Positions 23,006-30,697 of a stretch of 36,747 nt of DNA are shown piece after piece. This DNA comes from Bacilli bacterium (GTDB lineage Bacteria > Bacillota_I > Bacilli_A > RF39 > UBA660), in the NCBI GenBank assembly GCA_017511375.1, contig JAFWKJ010000007.1, forward strand, positions 1 to 36,747. Direction: 5' to 3'. Numbering within the stretch: the first letter of the stretch is position 1; the number at the start of each line of letters is the position of its first letter. The notes beneath the pieces were generated by a model. The model was not told the origin of the DNA, did no database searches, and saw only the letters and a list, made by a program, of their open reading frames with translations. The position numbers and the translations under genes are program-made.

Positions 23006-23953
23006 TTAAGATTGTAAAAGTTTATCTCCTTCTTCTAACATATCTTCGATAAAAACACCATAACCGGTTTTAGGGTGATTTACAACGACATAATTAACGA
23101 CCCCAATGATTTTATCATTCTGAAGAATAGGAGAACCACTCATTCCTTGTATAATTCCTCCAGTCTTAGATAATAAGGAATCATCTGTCACTTCAAAATA
23201 AATATTTTTAACCGTTTCATTTTTATCTATATCCAAGATATTAATCTGATATTTTTTTTCTTGATTCTCCATATTTAAATATAGATAAGCTTCTCCAAGT
23301 TTTATCTCATCTTTTTTCGCAACCTCCACTAAATGATCGCTAGGAAGCGTTTCTTGATAAAGACCATAAATACCATTTACTTGATTAGATTCAATAGATC
23401 CAAGAACATGATTTGTGAAGTTAACACGAATTTCTCCTATTCGACCATTACGATTCTTTTGAATAGATTCATCATAAACTTCATATAAAGAACCTCTATT
23501 TAAATCAAATAAAGAGTTAGAAGAGGTTTCTAATATTTCATGTCCAAGAGAAGCAAAGATTTTCGTTTCAGGATCTATATAAGATAAAGTACCTACCCCA
23601 TCGACTTCATCTTTAATATAAAGACCTGTCCTAATCTCATTATTTTCCTTTTCTACCACAAGTTTTTCATTGATAATTTTTTGATTTCTATCAATTTGAA
23701 TCGAGTAAGTACCAGAATCAGTCACAATCTGATCTAAGTCTTCAATGGATTCTACTTTTTGTTGATTAATAGAAATAATTTTATCTCCTTTCTTTAAAGA
23801 AGAATTTAAATTACTATAAAAATCTACGATATAAACACCATTAGAATGTATTTCTATCCCAATAGGTTCACCAGTAACTATCAAAGTATTAGAATAAGCA
23901 AATACTTGAATGGGGAATAATAATAGTAAGAAAAGTACTAATTTCTTTTTCAT
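23006..23953 (-). CDS. spoIVB: SpoIVB serine peptidase (S55), sigma-K checkpoint
   Basis: 315 residues, shorter than B. subtilis SpoIVB (about 426). A signal sequence or anchor is at the N-terminus (LVLFLLLLFPIQVFAYS). A PDZ domain follows (about 25-105; GIEIHSNGVYIVDF, LKKGDKIISINQQ). The S55 peptidase domain shows GVGTLSYIDPETKIFASLGHEI with the catalytic His and GIIQGMSGSPILQNDKIIGVV with the catalytic Ser. In B. subtilis it is made in the forespore, secreted into the intermembrane space, and cleaves SpoIVFA to trigger pro-sigma-K processing. The shortening is mainly N-terminal. A sigma-G-type promoter lies directly upstream, and GAGGTGA precedes the ATG. Confidence 0.95.
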   Translation of the reverse strand: MKKKLVLFLLLLFPIQVFAYSNTLIVTGEPIGIEIHSNGVYIVDFYSNLNSSLKKGDKIISINQQKVESIEDLDQIVTDSGTYSIQIDRNQKIINEKLVVEKENNEIRTGLYIKDEVDGVGTLSYIDPETKIFASLGHEILETSSNSLFDLNRGSLYEVYDESIQKNRNGRIGEIRVNFTNHVLGSIESNQVNGIYGLYQETLPSDHLVEVAKKDEIKLGEAYLYLNMENQEKKYQINILDIDKNETVKNIYFEVTDDSLLSKTGGIIQGMSGSPILQNDKIIGVVNYVVVNHPKTGYGVFIEDMLEEGDKLLQS

Positions 23954-23970
23954 ATATTCACCTCATTCTT

Positions 23971-24000
23971 TAGTATGAACAAAAACAAGAAAAATATACA
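23971..24000 (-). promoter_or_regulatory. Sigma-G-type (forespore) promoter of spoIVB
   Basis: Minus strand: TGTATA (24000-23995), 17 nt, CATACTA (23977-23971). The B. subtilis sigma-G consensus is TGAATA - about 17 - CATACTA, and spoIVB is a known forespore gene there. Confidence 0.75.
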
Positions 24001-24020
24001 AAAAAAGCGATATAAATCGC
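23998..24020 (-). terminator. Terminator of the nusB-xseB operon
   Basis: Minus strand GCGAT, loop TTAT, ATCGC, then seven T; directly after the xseB stop. Confidence 0.85.
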
Positions 24021-24023
24021 CCT

Positions 24024-24257
24024 CTACTCATCAACTTGAAAAAGAGTAGTATCTCCATTATCTTTCACAAGTTTTGTAATAGATTCTTCTGCTTTCTTAA
24101 GTTTCTCATCACAAGCTTTAGCTAACTTCATAGCTTTATTAAATTCTTCTATTGCATCATCTAGAGGAACTTCTCCAGTTTCTAATTTTTTAACAATCTC
24201 CTCTAAACTTGCCAAACTCTCCTCAAAACTTAATTCTTTTTCTTTCTTCTCAGCCAT
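24024..24257 (-). CDS. xseB: Exodeoxyribonuclease VII small subunit
   Basis: 77 residues from the ATG at 24257 (MAEKKEKELSF). The frame also opens at 24269, but those codons contain the GGAGG ribosome binding site. The sequence LSFEESLASLEEIVKKLETG followed by EVPLDDAIEEFNKAMKLAKA is the standard XseB helical hairpin that packs on XseA. The complex degrades single-stranded DNA from both ends. It is the last gene of the nusB-xseA operon and is separated from xseA by two membrane-protein genes, whereas the two subunits are usually adjacent. Confidence 0.95.
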   Translation of the reverse strand: MAEKKEKELSFEESLASLEEIVKKLETGEVPLDDAIEEFNKAMKLAKACDEKLKKAEESITKLVKDNGDTTLFQVDE

Positions 24258-24311
24258 AATAACCTCCATTATTATTTTTAAATATAATTAGTAAATGAAT
24301 TATTTCACATA

Positions 24312-24704
24312 CTATGCATTTGCAATTACTACAAAAGCAAAAAACAAAGTAATGATACATAATATTATCATACAAGTTTTTATAAAAACTTTTATTAATG
24401 AATATTTATTTAAAGCATAAATGGTAGTAATAATACTACAAATAGCAAGTAAAAATGCAATCAATTTTTCATAATTCTTATATTTATCATGTCTTAATTT
24501 AGTCTGCTCCGCTTTACTAACACATTCTTCATATTCTTTTTCCCATTTCAATTCTTCTTCCTCACTTGAAAAAGCAAGTCTAGTCATATAACACTTAGAG
24601 CCAATACTTTCAAAAGTATAATTAAAATATACAAACGCTTGAAGAACAAACAAAACTAAACTAAGAACAACAAACAATATCACTTTATTTTTTTTCACTT
24701 CCAT
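24312..24704 (-). CDS. Membrane protein of unknown function between xseA and xseB (1)
   Basis: 130 residues. An N-terminal helix (VILFVVLSLVLFVLQAFVYF) is followed by a polar segment with KCYM and a Glu-rich part ending EECVSKAEQTKLRHDKYKNY, then two further helices (LIAFLLAICSIITTIYAL; TCMIILCIITLFFAFVVIA). No family is recognised. The general plan (helix, two Cys including EEC, a basic RHxK segment, helix) recalls the smaller protein encoded just upstream, so the two may be diverged duplicates. It is in the nusB-xseA-xseB operon with short spacing. Confidence 0.65.
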   Translation of the reverse strand: MEVKKNKVILFVVLSLVLFVLQAFVYFNYTFESIGSKCYMTRLAFSSEEEELKWEKEYEECVSKAEQTKLRHDKYKNYEKLIAFLLAICSIITTIYALNKYSLIKVFIKTCMIILCIITLFFAFVVIANA

Positions 24705-24716
24705 ACAATAAACCTC

Positions 24717-24971
24717 TCATTCCTTTTTAGACTTTGAAATATTAGCAAAAAAAACAACATCTGAAACAACACCTATGACTAGATATATCAAATACCTATT
24801 TGATCTTTTTTTATGTCTAGAAGCTATCTCATCGGCCTGTGGGCATTCTTCCGAATTAGGACATAAATCTTGGGTTGAAATTTTTCTATCATCAAAATAA
24901 TTATAAGAAAAATACACAATTAAAATAGAAACAATGACAATCAATGCAAATAATACATAATTCTTTTTCAT
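24717..24971 (-). CDS. Membrane protein of unknown function between xseA and xseB (2)
   Basis: 84 residues. An N-terminal helix (YVLFALIVIVSILIVYFSYN) precedes a polar segment with two Cys (DLCPNSEECPQADEIASRHK) and a second helix (YLIYLVIGVVSDVVFFANI). It resembles the downstream 130-residue protein in plan, including EEC followed by RHK. Its ATG overlaps the xseA stop (ATGA), so it is translated with the exonuclease. Function unknown; a link to DNA metabolism is only positional. Confidence 0.65.
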   Translation of the reverse strand: MKKNYVLFALIVIVSILIVYFSYNYFDDRKISTQDLCPNSEECPQADEIASRHKKRSNRYLIYLVIGVVSDVVFFANISKSKKE

Positions 24972-26227
24972 ACAACACTTGCCTCAATAGAACCATCATG
25001 AAATTCTACTTCTATTATGTCTCCTTTCTTCATCTTTTTAGAACTATTAATCACTTTACCCTCTTTTTTTGTTAAAGTGTATCCTCTTTTTAAAGTAAGT
25101 AAGGGACTTAGTGTTTCTAACTTAGAAACTAAGTTTAAATATTTATTCGTTTTATTATCTAATATTTGATATGGATTTTTGAAAACATAGGATCCTTTTA
25201 ATTCAATCAATTTTTTACTTTTGATATTTACTAAATTAATCGTACTATGTTTGAAACGTTCCAATAGATTATCAAAAAGGATTTCTTTAGTCTGATAAAT
25301 CGTAATAGGATTTCTAATAATATTTCGATTCATAATACCTTGGAATCGATCTTTATAATTTTCTATTTTATTATGCATTGTTTTATTCAAACGAATATTT
25401 AATTGATTCAAATAATTTTCTACATCTTCTCTTTGAGGAACTGCCATTTCGGCTGCACCTGTTGGTGTAGGAGCTCGAAGATCAGCCACAAAATCAGCTA
25501 TGGTAAAATCAATCTCATGTCCAACAGCACTAATGACAGGAATCGGGCAATCATAGATGGCTCTCGCAACAATCTCTTCATTAAAAGGCCATAAATCCTC
25601 AATAGAGCCTCCTCCTCTACCGACAATCAAAGTATCCAAAGAAAACTCTTCTGCTCTTTTTATTTGTCTTACAATGTCTTCTTTGGCATCTTCTCCTTGG
25701 ACTAAAGAAGGAAATAAATAAACTTCCACCAATGGCCATCTTCTTTTAATCGTCGAAATAATGTCCTTGATAGCAGCCCCAGTTGGAGCCGTAACAACTC
25801 CTATACGATTAGGAATTCTAGGAATCCTTTTTTTATGTTCTTCTCGAAAAAGGCCTTCTTCTTCTAATTTTTTCTTTAACTGTTCAAAAGCAATATAAAG
25901 ATTTCCAACTCCATCTTCTAGCATATCATCTACATATATTTGATATTGCCCTGTTGCTTCAAAAACACTTACCTTTCCCGTTACTAAGACCTTCATTCCA
26001 TCTTGTGGAACAAATTTTAGTTTCTTAGTAGAAGATGAGAACATAATCGCATTGATACGACTGCCTTCATCCTTTAAAGTAAAGTAGAAATGTCCTCTAC
26101 TATGGGCTTTAAAATTAGAAATTTCTCCTTTTAAAAACACTTCATTTAGATGAATATCATTATCAATCTTATATTTAATATATCTTGTAAGTTGTGTTAT
26201 GGTAATATATTTATCATTCACAAGCAC
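24968..26227 (-). CDS. xseA: Exodeoxyribonuclease VII large subunit
   Basis: 419 residues. The N-terminal OB-fold (about 10-100) carries VFLKGEISNFKAHSRGHFYF, then TLKDEGSRINAIMF. The catalytic domain shows RIGVVTAPTGAAIKDIISTI, RRWPLVEVYLFPSLVQG, the metal-site region DTLIVGRGGGSIEDLWPFNEE, and ISAVGHEIDFTIADFVADLRA, with PTPTGAAE after it. A coiled-coil C-terminal part binds XseB. The start is probably GTG at 26227, four nt after AAGGA; a second GTG at 26221 is an alternative. The stop is TGA, overlapping the next ATG, which indicates the standard bacterial code. Confidence 0.96.
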   Translation of the reverse strand: MLVNDKYITITQLTRYIKYKIDNDIHLNEVFLKGEISNFKAHSRGHFYFTLKDEGSRINAIMFSSSTKKLKFVPQDGMKVLVTGKVSVFEATGQYQIYVDDMLEDGVGNLYIAFEQLKKKLEEEGLFREEHKKRIPRIPNRIGVVTAPTGAAIKDIISTIKRRWPLVEVYLFPSLVQGEDAKEDIVRQIKRAEEFSLDTLIVGRGGGSIEDLWPFNEEIVARAIYDCPIPVISAVGHEIDFTIADFVADLRAPTPTGAAEMAVPQREDVENYLNQLNIRLNKTMHNKIENYKDRFQGIMNRNIIRNPITIYQTKEILFDNLLERFKHSTINLVNIKSKKLIELKGSYVFKNPYQILDNKTNKYLNLVSKLETLSPLLTLKRGYTLTKKEGKVINSSKKMKKGDIIEVEFHDGSIEASVV

Positions 26228-26235
26228 TCATTCCT

Positions 26236-26643
26236 TTATTCATCTTTCTTTTCTTCATGGTATATTTTATCTAAAACGCCATTAATCATCTTCGTAACAG
26301 CTTCTTCACTATACTTTTTAGAAAGTTCTATTGCTTCATTGATAGCAACAACAGAAGGCGTATCCGTGTACATTAATTCATAAGTACCCAATAATAGAAT
26401 AGCCTGATCCACTTTATTTAAACGATCCATAGTCCATTCATTTAAATACTTATTATCTAGATCAATAATCTCATTTTGATTTTTTATAATACCTGAAATA
26501 GTATCATTTACAAACTCATTTTCAACCTCTAATTGTTCTTTAATTAAATCTTCTACGTGATACTCAATATTAGTCCCCTCAAAGATTTCTATTTGATAAA
26601 GAACTTTCATAATAACTTCTCTAAGTTCACTTCTATTTTTCAT
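26236..26643 (-). CDS. nusB: Transcription antitermination factor NusB
   Basis: 135 residues from the ATG at 26643 (MKNRSELREV), which has AGGTGAT five nt upstream. The longer frame to 26661 would run into the promoter. The all-helical NusB fold shows RSELREVIMKVLYQIEIF at the start, LDNKYLNEWTMDRLNKVDQA, ILLLGTYELMYTD and VVAINEAIELSKKYSEE near the end, matching the RNA- and NusE-binding regions. It acts in rRNA antitermination. It heads the operon nusB-xseA-two membrane proteins-xseB; nusB-xseA-xseB order is common in Bacillota. Confidence 0.94.
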   Translation of the reverse strand: MKNRSELREVIMKVLYQIEIFEGTNIEYHVEDLIKEQLEVENEFVNDTISGIIKNQNEIIDLDNKYLNEWTMDRLNKVDQAILLLGTYELMYTDTPSVVAINEAIELSKKYSEEAVTKMINGVLDKIYHEEKKDE

Positions 26644-26659
26644 ATCATCACCTACTATC

Positions 26660-26688
26660 ATTTTATCATATTAGTTAGAATCTGTCAT
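26660..26688 (-). promoter_or_regulatory. Promoter of the nusB operon
   Basis: Minus strand: ATGACA (26688-26683), 17 nt, TG-A-TAAAAT ending at 26660, inside the 3' end of the preceding gene. 16 nt separate the -10 from the ATG. Confidence 0.65.
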
Positions 26689-27072
26689 TTCGATTTGATA
26701 AGGCTCATTTTCAAGAATTTCAACAATTTCTTGATCAGAATAACCTTCTTTTTGTTTAGTAAAAAAGAAACAATCAATGTCAAAAGAATTTTTTGACATT
26801 AGATAAGGATCTCCCTCAAAAACCTTATCAAGATGAATCACGTGATATTCTTTTAATTTATAAATTAACTCTTCTAATTCCTCTGGATTTCTTGTGAGAA
26901 CAAAAGGATTAATCATAAGAATGTATCTCATCACTCTATGATTACACTTTTGATCAGACAATAGTTTTAAAATCTTACGAATATCTTCCTTATTTCTAAT
27001 TTTAATTTCTGGATTCTGACTTATAATTTGTTCAACTTCCCCATCACGAAATAATTGTTTTAAACTATCCAT
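26671..27072 (-). CDS. Helical-repeat protein, mTERF-like pattern, function unknown
   Basis: 133 residues. Four copies of an (N/D/E)P element stand at residues 20-21 (NPEIKIRN), 55-56 (NPFVLTRN), 88-89 (DPYLMSKN) and 123-124 (EPYQIE), spaced 35, 33 and 35. Each is preceded by a helix of Ile/Leu pattern and followed by another (EELEELIYKLKEYHV). This is the period and Pro placement of mTERF repeats, which bind nucleic acid in mitochondria; bacterial members are few. It starts 11 nt after mutS with AGAGGG as ribosome binding site and so is in the mutS operon. Nucleic-acid binding is inference. Confidence 0.65.
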   Translation of the reverse strand: MDSLKQLFRDGEVEQIISQNPEIKIRNKEDIRKILKLLSDQKCNHRVMRYILMINPFVLTRNPEELEELIYKLKEYHVIHLDKVFEGDPYLMSKNSFDIDCFFFTKQKEGYSDQEIVEILENEPYQIEMTDSN

Positions 27073-27082
27073 GGTATCCCTC

Positions 27083-29632
27083 TTATTTATTTTTAACTTC
27101 TTTATTTAATTCATAAAGGAAGTTTAGTGCTTCCATAGGCGTCATTTCTAAAGGGTTGGCAGCACGAATCTTTTCTTCTAATTCATTCTTTTTAGGAGTA
27201 GATTCTTTTTCAGTTAATTCAAATAAAGAGGTTTGAGTAAATGTTTCTTTTTTAACACTCTTTTTTTCATATACACTTAATATTTCATCTGCCCTTTGAA
27301 TAAGACTCTCTGGTAGTTTTGCAAGAGCCGCAACATGAATTCCATAACTCTTATCTACTGCACCAGGTCTAACTTTATGCAAGAAAGTTACACGCCCATT
27401 TTCTTCCGTAGCAGAAACATGAACATTTTTTAAATGTTTTAAATCTTTTTCTAGAATCGTCAACTCATGATAATGGGTCGAAAATAAAGTTTTTGCTTTA
27501 ATCTTATCATGAATATATTCCAGAATGGCTTGTGCTAAACTCATACCATTATAAGTAGCTGTCCCTCTACCCAATTCATCAAATAATATCAAACTATTTT
27601 CAGTCGCATCTTGTAAAGCATTATTTGCCTCTTTCATCTCAACCATAAAAATAGATTCACCGCTTACTAAATCATCACTAGCTCCAATTCTTGTAAATAT
27701 CTTATCAAAGATAGGAAGTGTTGCTTCTTTACAAGGAACAAAACACCCAATTTGAGCCATAATAACTGTAATAGCACATTGTCTCATATAAGTAGACTTT
27801 CCAGCCATATTAGGGCCTGTAATAAGAAGAATATCCGTTGTATGATCCATAATAATATCATTCGGAATATATTTATCTTTCATAACCTGCTCCACAACAG
27901 GATGTCTACAATCAATTAAACGAATCGATTTATCTTTTGTAAGAGTTGGCCTCACATATTTATATTGATCACTCACAACAGAAAACGCTTGAAGCATATC
28001 GACTTCACTGATCACTTTCGCAGTCATCTGAAGTGGTTTAACAAACCTTTTAATCACTTCTCTTATTTCCATAAATAACTTATATTCTAAGGCAATAATT
28101 CTTTCTTCTGCTCCTAGTATAATATTTTCTTTTTCTTTTAATACAGGCGTAATAAATCTTTCACAATTCGCAAGTGTTTGTTTTCGTTCATATCCAAATT
28201 CCTCTTTAATCATATTACATTGACCTTTAGAAACCTCAATATAATATCCAAACACTTTATTAAATCCAACTTTTAAATTCTTAATACCCGTTCTTTCTTT
28301 TTCTTCTTTTTCTAACGCAAGAATAAAATCTTTAGAACCACTACTTATCTTTTTTAATTCATCAAGTTCTTCATGATAACCAGATTTTATTAATCCACCT
28401 TCATGTAGAGTAAAAGGAGCATCTTCACAAATAGAATGATCTAATAAAGAATAAATCTCTTCAAATGTATCAATCTTTTTATCAAATTTAAGTTGAGTTA
28501 AAATATCTTTCATTTTAGGAAGAACAGAAACAGAATTCTTTAATTGTATTAAATCTTTAGCATTTAAATTACCATAAGTAATTCTACCTACTAATCTTTC
28601 TAAATCATATACTTGTTCTAATAGATGAATCAAATCATCTCTTAAAATAAACTCAGTACTAAGTAAAGATACAAAGTCATATCTTCTTTCAAGAGCATCT
28701 TTTTGGGTTAAAGGATTTAAAATACTATATTTTAAATAACGACTACCCATAGCTGTTTTACATTTATCAAGTAACCACAACAAACTATATTGTCTCTCAC
28801 GATTACGAATTGTTTCTACTAATTCCAAATTTTTCTTTGTATTAACATCAAAATCCAAATAAGTAGAAGATTTAATAATCGAACAAGGTTGTAAATGATG
28901 AAGATCACCCTTCTTGTTTTCTAAAATATAATAAAGTAAATGTTTTAACGTTTTGACAAGTCTTACATCATCAATATTTTTATAAATATATTGATAATCC
29001 TTCTCTTCATATTCTTCTTTTGTAATAGTAACTAATACATCATGATTGGTACGTAAACGTTCTACAATTTCACGATCGATTGTATCATTTACAATCACTT
29101 CTCTAAAGTTATTACGCGTTATTTCTTTAATAACTTTATCATTATCTCCTTCAATAAGACAGGCATATACTTCTCCTGTAGAAATATCTGCATAGCTTAC
29201 TCCAAAACAATAATTAAAATCATAAATATTGGCAATATAATTATTATCTTTAGAATCAATATTAGAATCAATACGAGTTCCTTTCGTGATAACTTGAATG
29301 ACATCTCTTTTTACCATTCCTTTTGTCTCTTTAGGATCCTCTAATTGCTCACAAATAGCAACTTTATAACCTTTATCAATTAATTCATCTACATAAGTGG
29401 TATAAGCATGATGAGGAATTCCACACATAGGCACTCTTTCCTCTAAACCAGCTTGTTTTCCAGTCAAAGTTAATTCTAATACTTTAGAAGCTAAAATAGC
29501 ATCATCAAAAAACATTTCATAGAAGTCCCCTAAACGGAAAAACACAATACAATCATCGTACTGATCTTTTATATCTAAGTATTGTTGCATCATGGGACTA
29601 AGTTTATTACGATCTACTTCACTTCTTTTCAT
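27083..29632 (-). CDS. mutS: DNA mismatch repair protein MutS
   Basis: 849 residues, full length. The mismatch-binding domain opens with SPMMQQYLDIKDQY and carries the F-x-E motif in GDFYEMFFDDA. The core and clamp domains follow. The ATPase domain has Walker A in LLITGPNMAGKSTYMRQ (about 612-628), Walker B in SLILFDELGRGTATYNGMSL, and FSTHYHELTIL. It recognises mismatches with MutL, whose gene is not in the window although it usually follows mutS; here a helical-repeat protein gene follows. TG-T-TATAAT lies 18 nt upstream of the ATG with AGGTGG between. One TAGGGGA motif overlaps codons for LGD. Confidence 0.98.
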   Translation of the reverse strand: MKRSEVDRNKLSPMMQQYLDIKDQYDDCIVFFRLGDFYEMFFDDAILASKVLELTLTGKQAGLEERVPMCGIPHHAYTTYVDELIDKGYKVAICEQLEDPKETKGMVKRDVIQVITKGTRIDSNIDSKDNNYIANIYDFNYCFGVSYADISTGEVYACLIEGDNDKVIKEITRNNFREVIVNDTIDREIVERLRTNHDVLVTITKEEYEEKDYQYIYKNIDDVRLVKTLKHLLYYILENKKGDLHHLQPCSIIKSSTYLDFDVNTKKNLELVETIRNRERQYSLLWLLDKCKTAMGSRYLKYSILNPLTQKDALERRYDFVSLLSTEFILRDDLIHLLEQVYDLERLVGRITYGNLNAKDLIQLKNSVSVLPKMKDILTQLKFDKKIDTFEEIYSLLDHSICEDAPFTLHEGGLIKSGYHEELDELKKISSGSKDFILALEKEEKERTGIKNLKVGFNKVFGYYIEVSKGQCNMIKEEFGYERKQTLANCERFITPVLKEKENIILGAEERIIALEYKLFMEIREVIKRFVKPLQMTAKVISEVDMLQAFSVVSDQYKYVRPTLTKDKSIRLIDCRHPVVEQVMKDKYIPNDIIMDHTTDILLITGPNMAGKSTYMRQCAITVIMAQIGCFVPCKEATLPIFDKIFTRIGASDDLVSGESIFMVEMKEANNALQDATENSLILFDELGRGTATYNGMSLAQAILEYIHDKIKAKTLFSTHYHELTILEKDLKHLKNVHVSATEENGRVTFLHKVRPGAVDKSYGIHVAALAKLPESLIQRADEILSVYEKKSVKKETFTQTSLFELTEKESTPKKNELEEKIRAANPLEMTPMEALNFLYELNKEVKNK

Positions 29633-29650
29633 CTATACCACCTGTGTTAT

Positions 29651-29659
29651 ATTATAACA
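29651..29659 (-). promoter_or_regulatory. Extended -10 promoter of mutS
   Basis: Minus strand TG-T-TATAAT (29659-29651), 18 nt before the start codon; no clear -35. Confidence 0.6.
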
Positions 29660-29694
29660 TAAAAAACTATCTTTCTCATGCAAAAGATAGTTTT
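29660..29694 (-). terminator. Terminator of the TPM-domain gene
   Basis: Minus strand AAAACTATCTTT / AAAGATAGTTTT (12 bp) with an 8-nt loop and T-run, just upstream of the mutS promoter. Confidence 0.85.
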
Positions 29695-29703
29695 ATTAGT
29701 ATA

Positions 29704-30558
29704 TTATCGGCGATTTCGTTTTTGCCGTAATTCCCTTTTCTCCGTTTTAGAAGAAATAGTTTTTTCCTTTTTTCTTTTTTTAGAGCGATTTGAAGGTAAA
29801 CTAATATAAAGAAAGTACCCCTCAAATGCAATTACAAAGAACAAAAAGATAGGTTTCAAAACATAAGAAATAGAAACAACAAAGATATTTCCAAGTAAAA
29901 CAACAACGAGTAAGAACAAATCCCCATCCGATAGTTTTTTACCACCATTAGATTTCATCTTATCACTGTAATAACTATATATTTTCGTAAACCCAGCTAC
30001 AGACCATATAATTAACATCATAAGAATAGTTTTATATTTTGTTAAAAAATCTAATTTATCCAACACTTCCATAGAAGTAGCATCTAACCCATATTCTTCG
30101 CAAATATATTTATAAAGGGCAGAATAACCATTCACAATCCCTTCATTCCACTCTTCTCTCTCTAAATAAGGCATAAAATAGGTATTAATATAGTCATCAA
30201 TTAAGGGAGTATCTATTGTATCTAACAATTTATCTCCTACTTGAATCCTCAACTTTCTATCTTCTTTGGAAACTAAAATGATCAAACCCTTATTACTAAT
30301 ATCAAATTGATCAAAAACTTGATTCGTGTATAATTCTAACTCTTCCCCTTCTAGACTTTTAATCGTAACAACATAAAAATCAATCCCTTTGTTTTTATAT
30401 AAAAAGTTTGAATATTTAACAATATAATCTTCTGAATCGCTTTCTAATAAGTTTGCCTCATCTGTCACAAAAACATTCTCAGACTTTTCAACTATAGCGT
30501 GACAGTATAAAGGAATAAATAAAAGAACCGTAATAATCAATAAATAAAATTTTTTCAT
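29704..30558 (-). CDS. TPM-domain membrane protein
   Basis: 284 residues from the ATG at 30558 (MKKFYLLIITV), which has GGTGAG upstream. A signal sequence (1-21, ending CHA) is followed by a TPM domain (about 25-155): VFVTDEANLLESDSEDYI, the strand VVTIKSLEGEE, and GLIILVSKEDRKLRIQVGDK. Two to three membrane helices follow (about 175-250), and the tail is very basic (RSKKRKKEKTISSKTEKREL). TPM proteins are extracytoplasmic and linked to envelope or photosystem repair; a phosphatase activity has been reported for some. The role here is unknown. It is a single-gene transcript with an extended -10 promoter. Confidence 0.82.
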   Translation of the reverse strand: MKKFYLLIITVLLFIPLYCHAIVEKSENVFVTDEANLLESDSEDYIVKYSNFLYKNKGIDFYVVTIKSLEGEELELYTNQVFDQFDISNKGLIILVSKEDRKLRIQVGDKLLDTIDTPLIDDYINTYFMPYLEREEWNEGIVNGYSALYKYICEEYGLDATSMEVLDKLDFLTKYKTILMMLIIWSVAGFTKIYSYYSDKMKSNGGKKLSDGDLFLLVVVLLGNIFVVSISYVLKPIFLFFVIAFEGYFLYISLPSNRSKKRKKEKTISSKTEKRELRQKRNRR

Positions 30559-30574
30559 GATTCTCACCAATTCT

Positions 30575-30583
30575 ATTTTAACA
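30575..30583 (-). promoter_or_regulatory. Extended -10 promoter of the TPM-domain gene
   Basis: Minus strand TG-T-TAAAAT (30583-30575), 16 nt before the start; TTCTTT 17 nt further up is a weak -35. Confidence 0.6.
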
Positions 30584-30697
30584 TAGTCTATTTCAGGAAA
30601 GAATCAATTTAAAAAAAATAATGACAAAAGGATGTCAATTTCATTTTTTTATGATTTTTTTTAAATTTTTTGTTACAATAAAATAGGATGTGATAGG

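Noticed and set aside
30622-30637. TGACA-N6-TGTCA inverted repeat between the TPM and SDR genes
   Set aside because: Short and in AT-rich DNA between divergent promoters; could be an operator but there is no second copy to support it.
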